A stretch of 64,000 nt of DNA from Micromonospora sp. R77 (GTDB lineage Bacteria; Actinomycetota; Actinomycetes; Mycobacteriales; Micromonosporaceae): positions 1,984,001 to 2,048,000 of the forward strand of contig NZ_JALDST010000001.1 in NCBI RefSeq assembly GCF_022747945.1. Reading direction: 5' to 3'. Under the pieces are notes generated by a model. That model was given only the letters and a program-made list of their open reading frames with translations, searched no databases and had not been told where the DNA came from. Below are positions 1 to 8,467 of the stretch, piece after piece. Position numbers and translations under genes: made by a program. Position 1 is the stretch's first letter; every line of letters starts with the position of its first letter.

Positions 1-1
1 C

Positions 2-49
2 CGCTGCCGGGACGGCGTCGTCGAGGTGCGGCTGCGACCGGAGGAGTGA
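2..49 (+). CDS. nirD: C-terminal end of an upstream gene, probably nitrite reductase small subunit
   Basis: Only the last 15 codons are in the window; they read RCRDGVVEVRLRPEE and stop at TGA 47-49. The ending resembles the C-terminus of assimilatory nitrite reductase small subunits (Rieske-like NirD), which commonly finish in a short strand of this type. The stop shares its last base with the ATG of the following HemD-like gene, so the two are translationally coupled. Such HemD-like regulators often lie beside nirBD in actinobacteria, which supports the guess. The fragment is too short to be certain. Confidence 0.4.
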   Translation, partial: RCRDGVVEVRLRPEE

Positions 50-1137
50 TGGCGGACGAACTGGCCGGCTTCACCATCGGCGTGACCGCCGACCGGCGGC
101 GCGACGAGCTGGCCGCGCTGCTCCAGCGGCGCGGTGCCCGGGTGGTGCTCGCGCCCGCCCTGCGGATCGTGCCGCTGGCCGACGACACCGACCTGCGCGC
201 GGCCACCCGGGCCTGCCTGGACCGGCCGCCGGACGTGCTGATGGCGAACACCGGCATCGGGATGCGCGGCTGGCTGGAGGCGGCCGAGGGCTGGGGGCTG
301 GCCGAGCCGCTCCGCTCGGTGCTCGGCCGGTCGTACGTGGTGGCCCGGGGGCCCAAGGCGCGCGGCGCGATCCGGGCCGCCGGGCTGCACGACCAGTGGT
401 CGCCCGACTCGGAGAGCTGCGAGGAGGTGATCGAGCACCTCTGCCGGCGCGGCGTGGCCGGGCAGGTCGTCGCCATGCAGCTGCACGGCGACCGGCAGCC
501 GGAGTGCACCGAGGCGCTGGAGGCGGCCGGGGCGACGGTGATCGAGGTGCCGGTCTACCGGTGGGCCCCGCCGACCGACCCGGCCCCGCTGCACCGGCTG
601 ATCGACCTGGTCGCCGGGCGGCTGGTGGACGCGGTGACGTTCACCTCCGCGCCGGCCGCCGAGGCGCTGCTGCGGGCCGCCGGGGACCGTACCGAGACGG
701 TGCTGGCGGCGCTGCGCGGGGACGTGATGGCCAGCTGCGTCGGCGCGGTCACCGCCGAACCCCTGGTCCGCCGGGGGGTGCCGGTCAGCGCGCCCACCCG
801 GGCCCGGCTCGGCGCGCTGGTCCGGCAGATCGTCGACGAGCTGCCCCGCCGCACGGTCACCGTCCGGGCGGCGGGGCACCAACTGACCCTGCGCGGGCAC
901 GCGGCCGTGGTCGACGGGGAGCTGCGGCCCCTGGCACCGGCACCGATGGCGGTGCTGCGGGCGTTGGCCGCCACCCCCGGGCGGGTGCTGTCCCGCACCG
1001 CGCTGCTGCGTACGCTGCCGCGCGGTGCTGACGAGCACGCGGTGGAGATGGCGGTGGCCCGGCTCCGGGCGGGGCTGCGGGCCCCCCGGGTGGTGCAGAC
1101 CGTGGTCAAGCGCGGCTACCGCCTGCGGGTGGAATGA
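49..1137 (+). CDS. Uroporphyrinogen-III synthase-like protein with C-terminal winged-helix domain
   Basis: A protein of 362 residues. About residues 10-265 have the two-lobed HemD fold (uroporphyrinogen-III synthase, which closes the tetrapyrrole ring for siroheme and heme). About residues 275-360 look like an OmpR/PhoB winged-helix DNA-binding domain ending in VKRGYRLRV. Stand-alone HemD is about 250 residues, so this is the fused actinobacterial type related to mycobacterial Rv0260c. ATG 49 is preferred over GTG 46 because GGAGG at 40-44 leaves four bases to the ATG. It overlaps the stop of the probable nirD. Inference: it may link siroheme supply to control of nitrite assimilation. Whether the enzyme half is active cannot be judged here, and the other heme genes are not nearby. 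Confidence 0.8.
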   Translation: MADELAGFTIGVTADRRRDELAALLQRRGARVVLAPALRIVPLADDTDLRAATRACLDRPPDVLMANTGIGMRGWLEAAEGWGLAEPLRSVLGRSYVVARGPKARGAIRAAGLHDQWSPDSESCEEVIEHLCRRGVAGQVVAMQLHGDRQPECTEALEAAGATVIEVPVYRWAPPTDPAPLHRLIDLVAGRLVDAVTFTSAPAAEALLRAAGDRTETVLAALRGDVMASCVGAVTAEPLVRRGVPVSAPTRARLGALVRQIVDELPRRTVTVRAAGHQLTLRGHAAVVDGELRPLAPAPMAVLRALAATPGRVLSRTALLRTLPRGADEHAVEMAVARLRAGLRAPRVVQTVVKRGYRLRVE

Positions 1138-1184
1138 GACGGAAGGCCGGTGCGGTCGTCTCCGGTCGGCTTGAGGCCATGGCG

Positions 1185-2114
1185 TCAGACCTCCAGCTCC
1201 ACGAGGGCGCGCAGGAAGGCCGACGCGTGGTCGGCCTCGTCGAAGGCGATCTCCCGGAACAGCGCCGCCGCCCTGGCGTCGCCCGCCGCGGCCGCCTGCC
1301 GGGAGAACGAGGGGTACATGACGGTGGCCTCGTACACCTCACCGCTGATCGAGTCGCGCAGGTTCGTGGCGTTGTCGCGGACCAGCCCGGCCAGTTCGGC
1401 GGCCTGCGCGAAGTGCTCACCCAACTCCTGACCGGCCGTGTTGTCCCACAGCCGGGCCAGGCGGGGCACCCCGGTGGCCCGGGCGTGCTCGGCGTAGGAG
1501 GTGTACTTCGCGTTGGCGAACGCCTCACCGCGGATGGTCGCCTCCAGGTTGCCCTGGGTCGCGCCGGTGCAGGCGGGCAGGCTCGGCGGGATCGGCACCG
1601 GGGGCACCACGTCACCCACCGGGATGCGGACCCCCGAGCCCGGGTCGGTGATCGCCCGCAGCGCGGTCCGGAACCGGGCCGCGTGCACCGCCTCGTCGGC
1701 CGCCAGTTCGTCGAACAGATCGGCCGCGGCGGAGCAGCCGTCCGCCCGCGCCCGGGCGGCGAAGCCGGGATAGACCACGGTCGCCTCGTGCTCCTCGCCC
1801 GCGATCGACTCCTCCAGGTTGGCCGCGTTGCTCCGGACGAAGTGGATCAGAGCCGCCTCCGCCGCGAAGTGGTCGTACCGCTCGGTGTGCGCCGTGTCGC
1901 GGAAGAGCCGGGCGATGCCCAGCTCCCCGGTACGACCCGCCTGTTCCCCGTAGGCCAGGTACTTCGCGTGGGCGAAGGCCTCCCCCTCCATCGCCGTCAA
2001 CGTGTTGGTGTACGTGGTCGACGGCGGTTGGTCCGCCGCCCGGGCCGGCCCGGCGAGGCCGGCCCCGAGCACCGCCCCCGCCATCACGATCGATACACCC
2101 GTCACCGTACGCAT
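1185..2114 (-). CDS. Secreted protein with two tandem ferritin-like (rubrerythrin-type) domains
   Basis: A protein of 309 residues starting MRTVTGVSIVMAGAVLGAG, with a signal peptide likely cut after PARAA near residue 28. The mature part is an internal duplication. Each half carries an N-terminal GEAFAxAKYxxYxE segment, a GExxEATxxYPxF segment and a DExxHAxxF segment, the Glu/His spacing of rubrerythrin-type di-iron four-helix bundles. A Pro-rich linker (VPPVPIPPSLP) joins the halves. ATG 2114 is chosen over the upstream in-frame start because GGGGGAG lies just before it and the signal peptide follows at once. Most rubrerythrins are cytoplasmic, so export is unusual. There is no rubredoxin-like Cys4 site. 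A possible iron-repressor operator lies 25-40 bases upstream. Iron binding or oxidase activity is inferred. Confidence 0.75.
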   Translation of the reverse strand: MRTVTGVSIVMAGAVLGAGLAGPARAADQPPSTTYTNTLTAMEGEAFAHAKYLAYGEQAGRTGELGIARLFRDTAHTERYDHFAAEAALIHFVRSNAANLEESIAGEEHEATVVYPGFAARARADGCSAAADLFDELAADEAVHAARFRTALRAITDPGSGVRIPVGDVVPPVPIPPSLPACTGATQGNLEATIRGEAFANAKYTSYAEHARATGVPRLARLWDNTAGQELGEHFAQAAELAGLVRDNATNLRDSISGEVYEATVMYPSFSRQAAAAGDARAAALFREIAFDEADHASAFLRALVELEV

Positions 2115-2137
2115 AACTCCCCCTCGGCCAACAGCTC

Positions 2138-2156
2138 CAGTGAGGACAGCCTCACC
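2138..2156. promoter_or_regulatory. Possible DtxR/IdeR-type iron-repressor operator
   Basis: The inverted repeat GTGAGG-ACAG-CCTCAC (2140-2155) lies 26-41 bases upstream of the ferritin-like gene. Read on the plus strand with its flanks, it agrees with the DtxR/IdeR/DmdR consensus TTAGGTTAGCCTAACCTAA at about 12 of 19 positions. The location in a short leader in front of a probable iron protein fits metal-dependent control. No clear promoter hexamers were found beside it, so this is only a candidate. Confidence 0.35.
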
Positions 2157-2288
2157 ATGAGTGACATCCGTGGATGAGCGTACGTCTTCGCAGGTCAGGA
2201 CGGGTCGACCGAAATCGCCACGCACCCGTCGACCGCGTTCGCGCCAGCGTTGGCCGACGGCGTCGTTACAGATGGTGACAAGTTTTGT

Positions 2289-2912
2289 TCAGCCCACCGG
2301 GGTCGGGTAGCCCCGGCCGTGCTCGGCCTGCAGGCGCAGCATGGCGTGCTCGACGACCGTCACCAGCACCTGCTTGACCGAGTCCCGGTGCCGGGCGTCG
2401 CACTGCACCAGCGGCACGTCCCGCGAGATGGCGAGCGCCTCGCGGACCTCCTCCAGTTCGTACTGCGGCGCGTCGTCGAACCGGTTCAGCGCCACCACGT
2501 ACGGCAGCTTGCGGTTCTCGAAGTAGTCCAGCGGCGCGAAGGCGTCGGTGATCCGCCGGGTGTCGACCAGCACGGCAGCGCCGACCGCGCCCCGGATGAT
2601 CTCGTCCCACATGAACCAGAAACGGGTCTGGCCCGGGGTGCCGAAGAGGTACAGGATCAGGTCCTGGGCCATGGTGATCCGGCCGAAGTCCATGGCGACC
2701 GTGGTGGTCTCCTTGCCCGGCACCTTGGACGGGTCGTCGATGCCGACGCCGGCGGCGGTCATCAACGCCTCGGTGGTCAACGGTGTGATCTCGGAGATCG
2801 CACCGACCAGGGTCGTCTTGCCCACGCCGAAACCACCCGCGACGACGATCTTCGCGGAGATGATCTCCCGGCTGCGGCGTGCCCCGGCGGGGTCATAGTT
2901 CGCGAAGTCCAC
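2289..2912 (-). CDS. cvnD: Conservon GTP-binding protein CvnD
   Basis: A 207-residue small GTPase of the MglA/Ras-like group found in actinobacterial conservons. The P-loop GGFGVGKTT is at residues 26-34, switch/G3 GTPGQ near 90 and G4 NRFD near 140. It is the last gene of cvnA-B-C-D and its start overlaps the end of cvnC by 20 bases. In Streptomyces the four Cvn proteins form a membrane-associated complex, likened to a GPCR-G-protein set, in which CvnD is the nucleotide switch. The signal sensed here is unknown. A lipid-anchoring C-terminus is not apparent; it ends GRGYPTPVG. Confidence 0.9.
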   Translation of the reverse strand: MDFANYDPAGARRSREIISAKIVVAGGFGVGKTTLVGAISEITPLTTEALMTAAGVGIDDPSKVPGKETTTVAMDFGRITMAQDLILYLFGTPGQTRFWFMWDEIIRGAVGAAVLVDTRRITDAFAPLDYFENRKLPYVVALNRFDDAPQYELEEVREALAISRDVPLVQCDARHRDSVKQVLVTVVEHAMLRLQAEHGRGYPTPVG

Positions 2913-3255
2913 TTAGCACCCTTCCAAGCAGGTTCATCCGCTCCTCGAACCCCTCAGCGGGAGCGGCAGTGTGTAGCGTCAGCAGGCCCTCGGCCACCAG
3001 GTCGGCGACCAGCACCCGGGTGACGCCGAGCGGCATCCGGGTGTACGCGGCGATCTCCGCCAGCGACTGTGCCCGGCCTTCGCAGACCGTGGCGATGCGG
3101 TACTTGTCGTGCCCGGCGAAGCGGGACTCGGCGACCTGGGTGGGAGTGCTCGACAGCACCGCTTCCAGGGCGATGTCCTGCAACGGCTCGGTACGGCCAC
3201 GGGTGACCGCGTACGGTCGCACCAGCGCCCCGCGCGGGTCCCGCCGTTGGTCCAT
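2893..3255 (-). CDS. cvnC: Conservon protein CvnC (DUF742)
   Basis: A 120-residue protein of the DUF742 family. It has the typical N-terminal LVRPYAVTRGRT segment and a helical, winged-helix-like core around residues 60-100 (SLAEIAAYTRMPLGVTRVLVADL). In conservons it lies between the roadblock protein and the GTPase and is thought to connect the two, possibly as an effector that binds DNA or CvnD. The 3' end overlaps cvnD by 20 bases and the gap to cvnB is 66 bases. Start chosen by the family N-terminus MDQRR. Confidence 0.88.
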   Translation of the reverse strand: MDQRRDPRGALVRPYAVTRGRTEPLQDIALEAVLSSTPTQVAESRFAGHDKYRIATVCEGRAQSLAEIAAYTRMPLGVTRVLVADLVAEGLLTLHTAAPAEGFEERMNLLGRVLSGLREL

Positions 3256-3321
3256 TCGCGATCACCTCCCTCCGTACGGAGCCGGGCCGGCTCCGGATCA
3301 CCTTGGCCTGCGCCGTGCGGA

Positions 3322-3729
3322 TCAGGACCGGACGGCGTCCCGGGGCAGCGGGACCAGGGCCGCGCCGACCCGCTCCACCAGCAGCGCCATCTCGTAGCCG
3401 ACCTGGCCCACGTCACAGCTGCGGGCGGCGAGCACCGCCATCGAGGAGCCGTCGCTGATCGACATCAGGAACAGGTAGCCGCTGTCCATCTCGATCACCG
3501 TCTGGAGCACCCCACCCGCGCTGAACATCCGCGCCGCGCCCTCGGTCAGGCTCACCACGCCGGAGGTGATGGCGGCGAGCTGGTCCGCCCGGTCCCCGGG
3601 CAGGTCCCGCGAGGACGCGAGCAGCAGCCCGTCCGCCGACACCGCCACCACGTGGGCGATGCCCGCCACGCTGTCGGCGAAGTTGGTGAGCAGCCAACCC
3701 ATGTCCTGCATGGCCGCTGGCCTGTTCAT
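3322..3729 (-). CDS. cvnB: Conservon roadblock/LC7 protein CvnB
   Basis: A 135-residue roadblock/LC7 domain protein, MglB-like. The pattern GIAHVVAVSADGLLLASS followed by a helix and YLFLMSISDGSSMAVLA is the usual alpha-beta fold. By analogy with MglB such proteins act as GTPase-activating or scaffold partners of the small GTPase, here CvnD. The ATG overlaps the stop of the kinase gene cvnA by four bases (ATGA), so synthesis of the sensor and this partner is coupled. Confidence 0.9.
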   Translation of the reverse strand: MNRPAAMQDMGWLLTNFADSVAGIAHVVAVSADGLLLASSRDLPGDRADQLAAITSGVVSLTEGAARMFSAGGVLQTVIEMDSGYLFLMSISDGSSMAVLAARSCDVGQVGYEMALLVERVGAALVPLPRDAVRS

Positions 3730-6700
3730 CGGTTCGTCTCCTTGGTCGAGGTGCTGTTCAGGTCCGCGCCGGCCGTCCGGCCGCGCTGCACACCGCGGTG
3801 GTAGGCGGAGAGCAGGCCGCGTACTTCGTCGGGGGTGCGCCGGCTGCGGTCCCGGCCGCCCTTCGGGTCGATGCCGCCGGGCACGAGCTGGGCCTGCGGC
3901 ACCCGCTTCGGCAGCCCGGAGCGGGTGGTCCCGGCGGTCGCCGGCTCGGCGGCCTTGGACGCCCGGGTCCAGCCCTCGTCGGCCGCCGTCCGCCAGGCGT
4001 CCGGGTCGACCGCCGGCGGCGCCGACACGGGCGTCGCGGGCGGCGGTACGCCGGCGGCGGGCGACGCCGCTGGTGGCGTGTACGACGGCGGTGGCGGCTG
4101 GCTCGTCCCGCCGTCGGCCTGGGCGCCCGGGGTGCGGGTCGGCAGCGGCGGCCGGGCCGCCGTGGCGGCCGACGCCGGCGCGGCCGGGGCGACCGGCCGG
4201 GCCGCGGCGGCCGGCGGCTCGCCGAAGTCGGGGCGGGTGAAGATCGCCGTCGCGTCGTCGCCGTGCGAGCGGAACCAGACCGCTTCCATCTCCCGGAAGA
4301 TCGGCGCCTCGGCCGGCGGCGCCGGCCGGGCCAGCACCGGGGCGGCCGGCGCGGCGGTGGCACCGGCGACCGGACCGGCCGGGAGCACCGGGGCGGCGAC
4401 CGGCGGCGCGGTGGCCGGCGTCGCCGGGGCGGCGGTGTCACCGCTGCCCGGGGTCCGCTTCGGCAGCGGCGGCAGGGTGGGGTAGGCGACGGTGGGGGTG
4501 CCGACCGAGATCCCGCCGTTGTCGGCGAAGGCCGGCTGCGCGGGCACCGGTGGCGCCGACACCGGGACGCTCGGCAGCGGCGGCAGCGCGTCCGTGCCGC
4601 CGAGCTGCACCGACGGGCTGCTGTCCCGTACCTCCGCCGGGGCCCGCCAGGGCGCGGGGGCCGGCGTCGGTGCGGCGCTGCGCCACTGCTCGGTCAGCGT
4701 CGCGGTACGTCCGGCGCCGGCCGACGAGTCGGGCTGGCCGACCGGGGTGAGCGGCGTCTGCTCGACGGCCAGCGGCTGCCGCGACCGGGGCACGGCGGCC
4801 TGGTCGCGGCCCCGGTTGGCGGGCAGGACCACGGTGGAGTTCGGCAGGGTCACCTGGGCGACGGTGCCGCCCTCGACGTTGCGGCGCAGCTCCACCCGGA
4901 TGCCGTAGCGGGAGGCGAGCCGGCTCACCACGGCCAGACCCATCAGTCGGAACGCCGCCACGTCCACGGTCGACGGGGCGGCCAGCCGCCGGTTCAGCGA
5001 GTCCAGCTGCTCGTCGGTCAGCCCGAGGCCCCGGTCCTCCACCTGGATCAGCACGTAGTCGCGGATCCGGCGGCCGTCGGCCACCACCGTGGTGTTCGGC
5101 GGGGAGAACCGGGTCGCGTTGTCCAGCAGCTCGGCGACGAGCCGGACGACGTCGTTCACGGCGTGCGCGGCGACGGAGATGTCGGTGTCGACGGTGCCGA
5201 ACTCGATCCGGTTGTAGAGCTCCACCTCGGACTGGGCGGCCCGCAGCACGTCCACCAGGAGGGCGTCGTCGCGGCGCGGCACGGCCGAGTCGGCGCCGGC
5301 CAGGACCAGCAGGTTCTCGTCGTTGCGGCGCATCCGGGTGGCCAGGTGGTCGAGCTCGAAGAGCTGGGCGAGGCGCTTCGGGTCCTCCTCGCCACGCTCG
5401 ATCGCGTCCAGCTCGCCGATCATCCGGTCGACCAGGTTCTGACTGCGCCGGGCGAGGTTGAGGAACATCGCCGAGACGCTGGTCCGCAGCGCGGCCTGCT
5501 CGGCGGCGACCCGGACGGCCTCCCGGTGCACCACGTTGAAGGCCACCGCGACCTGGCCGACCTCGTCGCGGTTGCTGAGCTTGATCGGGTCCCGGACCTG
5601 TTGGACGATCTCGTCCACGCCGCCGTCGCCGATCGCGTTGACGTTCTGCAGCCGGGCGACCGCGTCCGGCAGGTCGTGGTTGGCCACCGCCAGGGCGCCC
5701 TCGCGCAGCCGGCGCAGCGAGTGGTTGAGCGAGCGGGCCAGCACCACGGCGAGGGTGATCGCGATGATCAGGGTGATCAGCACCAGCAGCGACTCGACGA
5801 CCGCCTGCTGGATGACGTCGGTACGGGCCTGGTCGGCGTCGGCGTACAGACCGTCCTGGAGCTGGACCTCGGCCCACCGCATCAGGTCGTTGACCGCGCC
5901 GACGGCGGCGGTGGCCTCGGCCGGGGTGACCAGCGGCCGGGCGTTGACCGACTTGGAGATGTCGCCCGCCACCCGGTCGGCGAGACTCACCGCGTCGCCG
6001 GAGACGGTGCGGTCGACCAGCGCCCGCTGCTCGGGGTCGGCGTTGCGGGCGAAGGTGAGCAGCGCCTCCTGCTGGCCGGTGAGGGTGGCCACGAACGAGG
6101 AGAAGCGCTCGTCGTCGAGGCGGCCGGCGAGGAGCGAGGTGTACGCCACCGCCTCCTCCTCGGCCACGGCCGCCTTGGCGCGGCTGAACGCGGCGACCGC
6201 CCGCCGGTCGGCGGCGAGGTTCTCCGCGCCGGGCTGCTGCGCCAGCGTGTCGCCGTAGGCGACCAGGTCGGTGAGGATGATGCCGTACCGCAGGCTGGCC
6301 TCGGCCACCGGCATCTGCTGCCGGTCCAGCACCTCCTGCCGGGTGCCGTTGAGGGTGGCCAGGTGCTCGTCGATCACCCGCAGCCGGTCGCGCACCGTGG
6401 CCGGCAGGTCGTCGAGCCGGCCCCGCTCCTCGCGGTAGGCGGCGATCTGCGCGTCGGTGGCGCGTACCCGCAGGTTGTAGTCGTCCGGCCGCTGGTTGGG
6501 CAGGGCCAGGTAGGCGGCCGCCGACATGCGTTCCTTGTGCAGGTCCTGGGCGAGCGCGGAGACGTCGATGGAGAGTGCGGTCAGGGACCGGATCCGGGTG
6601 GCGTCGTAGGCGCCCTCGCCGACCGAGACGAGTCGGATACCCGCCAGTGCGATGACGGCCGCGACCGGAACGACCAGGATGAGGGCGAGCTTGGAACGGA

Positions 6701-6785
6701 TCCGGGCATCCCGGAGCCGGGGCATCCGTCGGCGGGTCCGCTGTCCGGCGCCGGTGCTCTCGGGCAGGGTCGTAGGACCGCTCAC
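3726..6785 (-). CDS. cvnA: Conservon sensor histidine kinase CvnA with nitrate/nitrite-sensing type ectodomain
   Basis: A 1019-residue membrane kinase. In order it has TM1 about 32-53, an extracellular all-helical NIT-type (nitrate/nitrite sensing) region about 60-320, TM2 about 330-352, a HAMP-like segment, a helical dimerisation region, an HATPase domain with N-box LLDNATRFSPP near 550 and G-box DRGLGL near 588, and a Pro/Ala-rich disordered tail from about 660 to the end. Conservon kinases have no cognate response regulator, and none is nearby. The GTG at 6785 is chosen because GGAGG stands seven bases before it. It is the first gene of cvnABCD. The long tail may dock the other Cvn proteins (inference). 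Confidence 0.9.
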   Translation of the reverse strand: MSGPTTLPESTGAGQRTRRRMPRLRDARIRSKLALILVVPVAAVIALAGIRLVSVGEGAYDATRIRSLTALSIDVSALAQDLHKERMSAAAYLALPNQRPDDYNLRVRATDAQIAAYREERGRLDDLPATVRDRLRVIDEHLATLNGTRQEVLDRQQMPVAEASLRYGIILTDLVAYGDTLAQQPGAENLAADRRAVAAFSRAKAAVAEEEAVAYTSLLAGRLDDERFSSFVATLTGQQEALLTFARNADPEQRALVDRTVSGDAVSLADRVAGDISKSVNARPLVTPAEATAAVGAVNDLMRWAEVQLQDGLYADADQARTDVIQQAVVESLLVLITLIIAITLAVVLARSLNHSLRRLREGALAVANHDLPDAVARLQNVNAIGDGGVDEIVQQVRDPIKLSNRDEVGQVAVAFNVVHREAVRVAAEQAALRTSVSAMFLNLARRSQNLVDRMIGELDAIERGEEDPKRLAQLFELDHLATRMRRNDENLLVLAGADSAVPRRDDALLVDVLRAAQSEVELYNRIEFGTVDTDISVAAHAVNDVVRLVAELLDNATRFSPPNTTVVADGRRIRDYVLIQVEDRGLGLTDEQLDSLNRRLAAPSTVDVAAFRLMGLAVVSRLASRYGIRVELRRNVEGGTVAQVTLPNSTVVLPANRGRDQAAVPRSRQPLAVEQTPLTPVGQPDSSAGAGRTATLTEQWRSAAPTPAPAPWRAPAEVRDSSPSVQLGGTDALPPLPSVPVSAPPVPAQPAFADNGGISVGTPTVAYPTLPPLPKRTPGSGDTAAPATPATAPPVAAPVLPAGPVAGATAAPAAPVLARPAPPAEAPIFREMEAVWFRSHGDDATAIFTRPDFGEPPAAAARPVAPAAPASAATAARPPLPTRTPGAQADGGTSQPPPPSYTPPAASPAAGVPPPATPVSAPPAVDPDAWRTAADEGWTRASKAAEPATAGTTRSGLPKRVPQAQLVPGGIDPKGGRDRSRRTPDEVRGLLSAYHRGVQRGRTAGADLNSTSTKETNR

Positions 6786-7233
6786 GACATCGCCTCCGTC
6801 GTTCTTTCCACGCCTGACCCGCCGACCCGTGCCTGGTGCAGCGGCCAGCGCCACGCGCGGCACGGCCGCGATTTCATCAGAGAAGATCCTGTTTGGGAAG
6901 CGGCGGCGGGGCAGGAATCGGTCGGTGGGGACGGAACCCGTGATGCGGTCAAGAAATACCTACTTTTCTCCACGCCCCTGAACTGGGGATGTATATCCAG
7001 AGTGGTCACTCGGATCTGCAAAGTGATGGTTCGTAAACATTCCGTTACCCCACGATGTGGGATGGACGTCCCGAAAAGCTCCACCATCCGCGCTTGACCA
7101 CAGGGCCCGGCATTGGCAAGGTTTTGCAGGCTTCGCGCACACCGTACGGCAGACCAATCCCGTTCCTCCACTGAGGACGGACACAAGCGGCGGTGTCCGG
7201 GCCCCGCCCGCGCCGCACCTGGAGGACCCCAAG
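6786..7233. other. Divergent intergenic region between cvnA and a binding-protein gene
   Basis: No gene is supported in these 448 bases. The middle (about 6950-7110) is clearly less GC-rich than the surroundings and should hold the two outward promoters. Small palindromes are present: CCCAC-GAT-GTGGG at 7049-7061 and GGACGTCC at 7064-7071. A TTGACC at 7094 and an ATATAC on the minus strand near 6990 are the nearest promoter-like hexamers, but neither has a convincing partner at 17 bp. Sharing this region could tie the conservon and the binding protein to common control. Confidence 0.4.
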
Positions 7234-8415
7234 TTGAGCCCCATCCGCTCCGCGAGCGTCGCGGCGCTCGCCTCGGCCGTACTGGCCACCACGCTCACCG
7301 GCTGCCAGTTCGGCGAGGGGCAGCAGGACACCAGTCCCATCGTGATCGCCGCGGACCTCGAACTCTCCGGCGCCGCCGCGCCGGTCGGCAAGGCGTACCA
7401 GCGGGCGCTGGATCTGAAGGTCGAGCAGTTGAACTCGTCGGGCGCGTTGGGCGGTCGACAGATCAAGCTCAGGGTGGCGGACAACCGCTCCGACGCCAGC
7501 GAATCCTTGCGGAACATCAACGATTTCAGCAACGATTCCCACGTCAGCGCCATCATCATGGGCGGCTGCAACGAATGCGCGGTCGGTGCGGCCCGCACCA
7601 TCGTCGACAAGCGGATTCCGACGATCGCGCTGGCCTCCGCCAGCGGCGTCACCGAGCCGGTCGCCGAACGGCGGTACGTCTTCAAGCTGGCCCCCAACGC
7701 CGCCGACACCGCGGCCACCCTGACCGACGAACTGAGCCGGCGCGGCATCCGCAAGGTGGCGGTGCTGAACAGCGCCGACTCGTACGGCCAGGAGGGGCTC
7801 GCCGCGCTGCGCGACCAGGTCACCAAGGCCGGCATCAAGGTGCTGCGCGCCGAGTCGGTCCGCAGCACCGACACCGACGTGAACGACCCGGTCGGCAAAC
7901 TGGTCGACCGCAAGCCCGACGGGCTCGTCCTCTGGACCCCGCCGGAGCAGGCGTCGCTGGCCGCCGACAGCGCCCGGCAGGCGAAGTTCGCCGGTTCGCT
8001 CTTCTTCGACGCGTCCGCCGCCGGGGACCTCTTCCTGGGCGGCTCGGCCCGCTCGACCGAGCGGGCGACGCTGGTCTTCACCCAGACCATGGTGATCGAC
8101 GACGTGATCGCCACCACCCCGGCCAAGGCCGCCCGCCGGCAGTGGTTCCAGGACTACACCGCCCGGTACGGCAGCTACAACGGCTTCTCCTCGTTCGCCG
8201 CCGACGCCCTGCAGCTCATCGCCGACGCCGTGCTGCGCTCCGGCGGGAAGGCGGGCACGGTGGACCGCGAGGCCATCCGGAACATCCTGGAGACGTCGCA
8301 GCTGGACGGCCTCTCCGGGCCGATCCGGATGACCCCGGACAACCACTCCGGGCTGATGCCGCAGGCGCTGACCACGCTGGTCGCCCGGGGCGGTCGCTGG
8401 CGGCTGTCCGGCTGA
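7234..8415 (+). CDS. ABC-transporter substrate-binding lipoprotein, branched-chain amino acid type
   Basis: A 393-residue lipoprotein with an N-terminal signal ending in lipobox LTGC at about residues 22-25. The rest is a type-I periplasmic binding fold of the Leu/Ile/Val (LivJ/K, Peripla_BP_6) class, with GRQIKLRVADNRSD, a SAIIMGGCNECAVGA loop and the second-lobe FAADALQLIADAV helix. TTG 7234 is chosen because GGAGG at 7221-7225 is eight bases upstream and the signal peptide follows. There is no permease or ATPase of the Liv type beside it, so it is an orphan. It is divergent from the conservon. The ligand is unknown; it could serve transport elsewhere or act as an extracellular sensor partner for CvnA (inference). 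Confidence 0.85.
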   Translation: MSPIRSASVAALASAVLATTLTGCQFGEGQQDTSPIVIAADLELSGAAAPVGKAYQRALDLKVEQLNSSGALGGRQIKLRVADNRSDASESLRNINDFSNDSHVSAIIMGGCNECAVGAARTIVDKRIPTIALASASGVTEPVAERRYVFKLAPNAADTAATLTDELSRRGIRKVAVLNSADSYGQEGLAALRDQVTKAGIKVLRAESVRSTDTDVNDPVGKLVDRKPDGLVLWTPPEQASLAADSARQAKFAGSLFFDASAAGDLFLGGSARSTERATLVFTQTMVIDDVIATTPAKAARRQWFQDYTARYGSYNGFSSFAADALQLIADAVLRSGGKAGTVDREAIRNILETSQLDGLSGPIRMTPDNHSGLMPQALTTLVARGGRWRLSG

Positions 8416-8421
8416 GACCAG

Positions 8422-8463
8422 CCGGGTGCGGCCCGCCGGGACCTGTCGGCGGGCCGCGCCCGG
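8422..8463. terminator. Bidirectional hairpin terminator
   Basis: A 17-bp stem (8422-8438 with 8447-8463, one G-U pair) and an 8-base loop fill the gap between two convergent genes, the binding lipoprotein and the ABC permease. It has no long T-tract, as is common for high-GC actinobacterial terminators. Confidence 0.65.
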
Positions 8464-8467
8464 ACGG

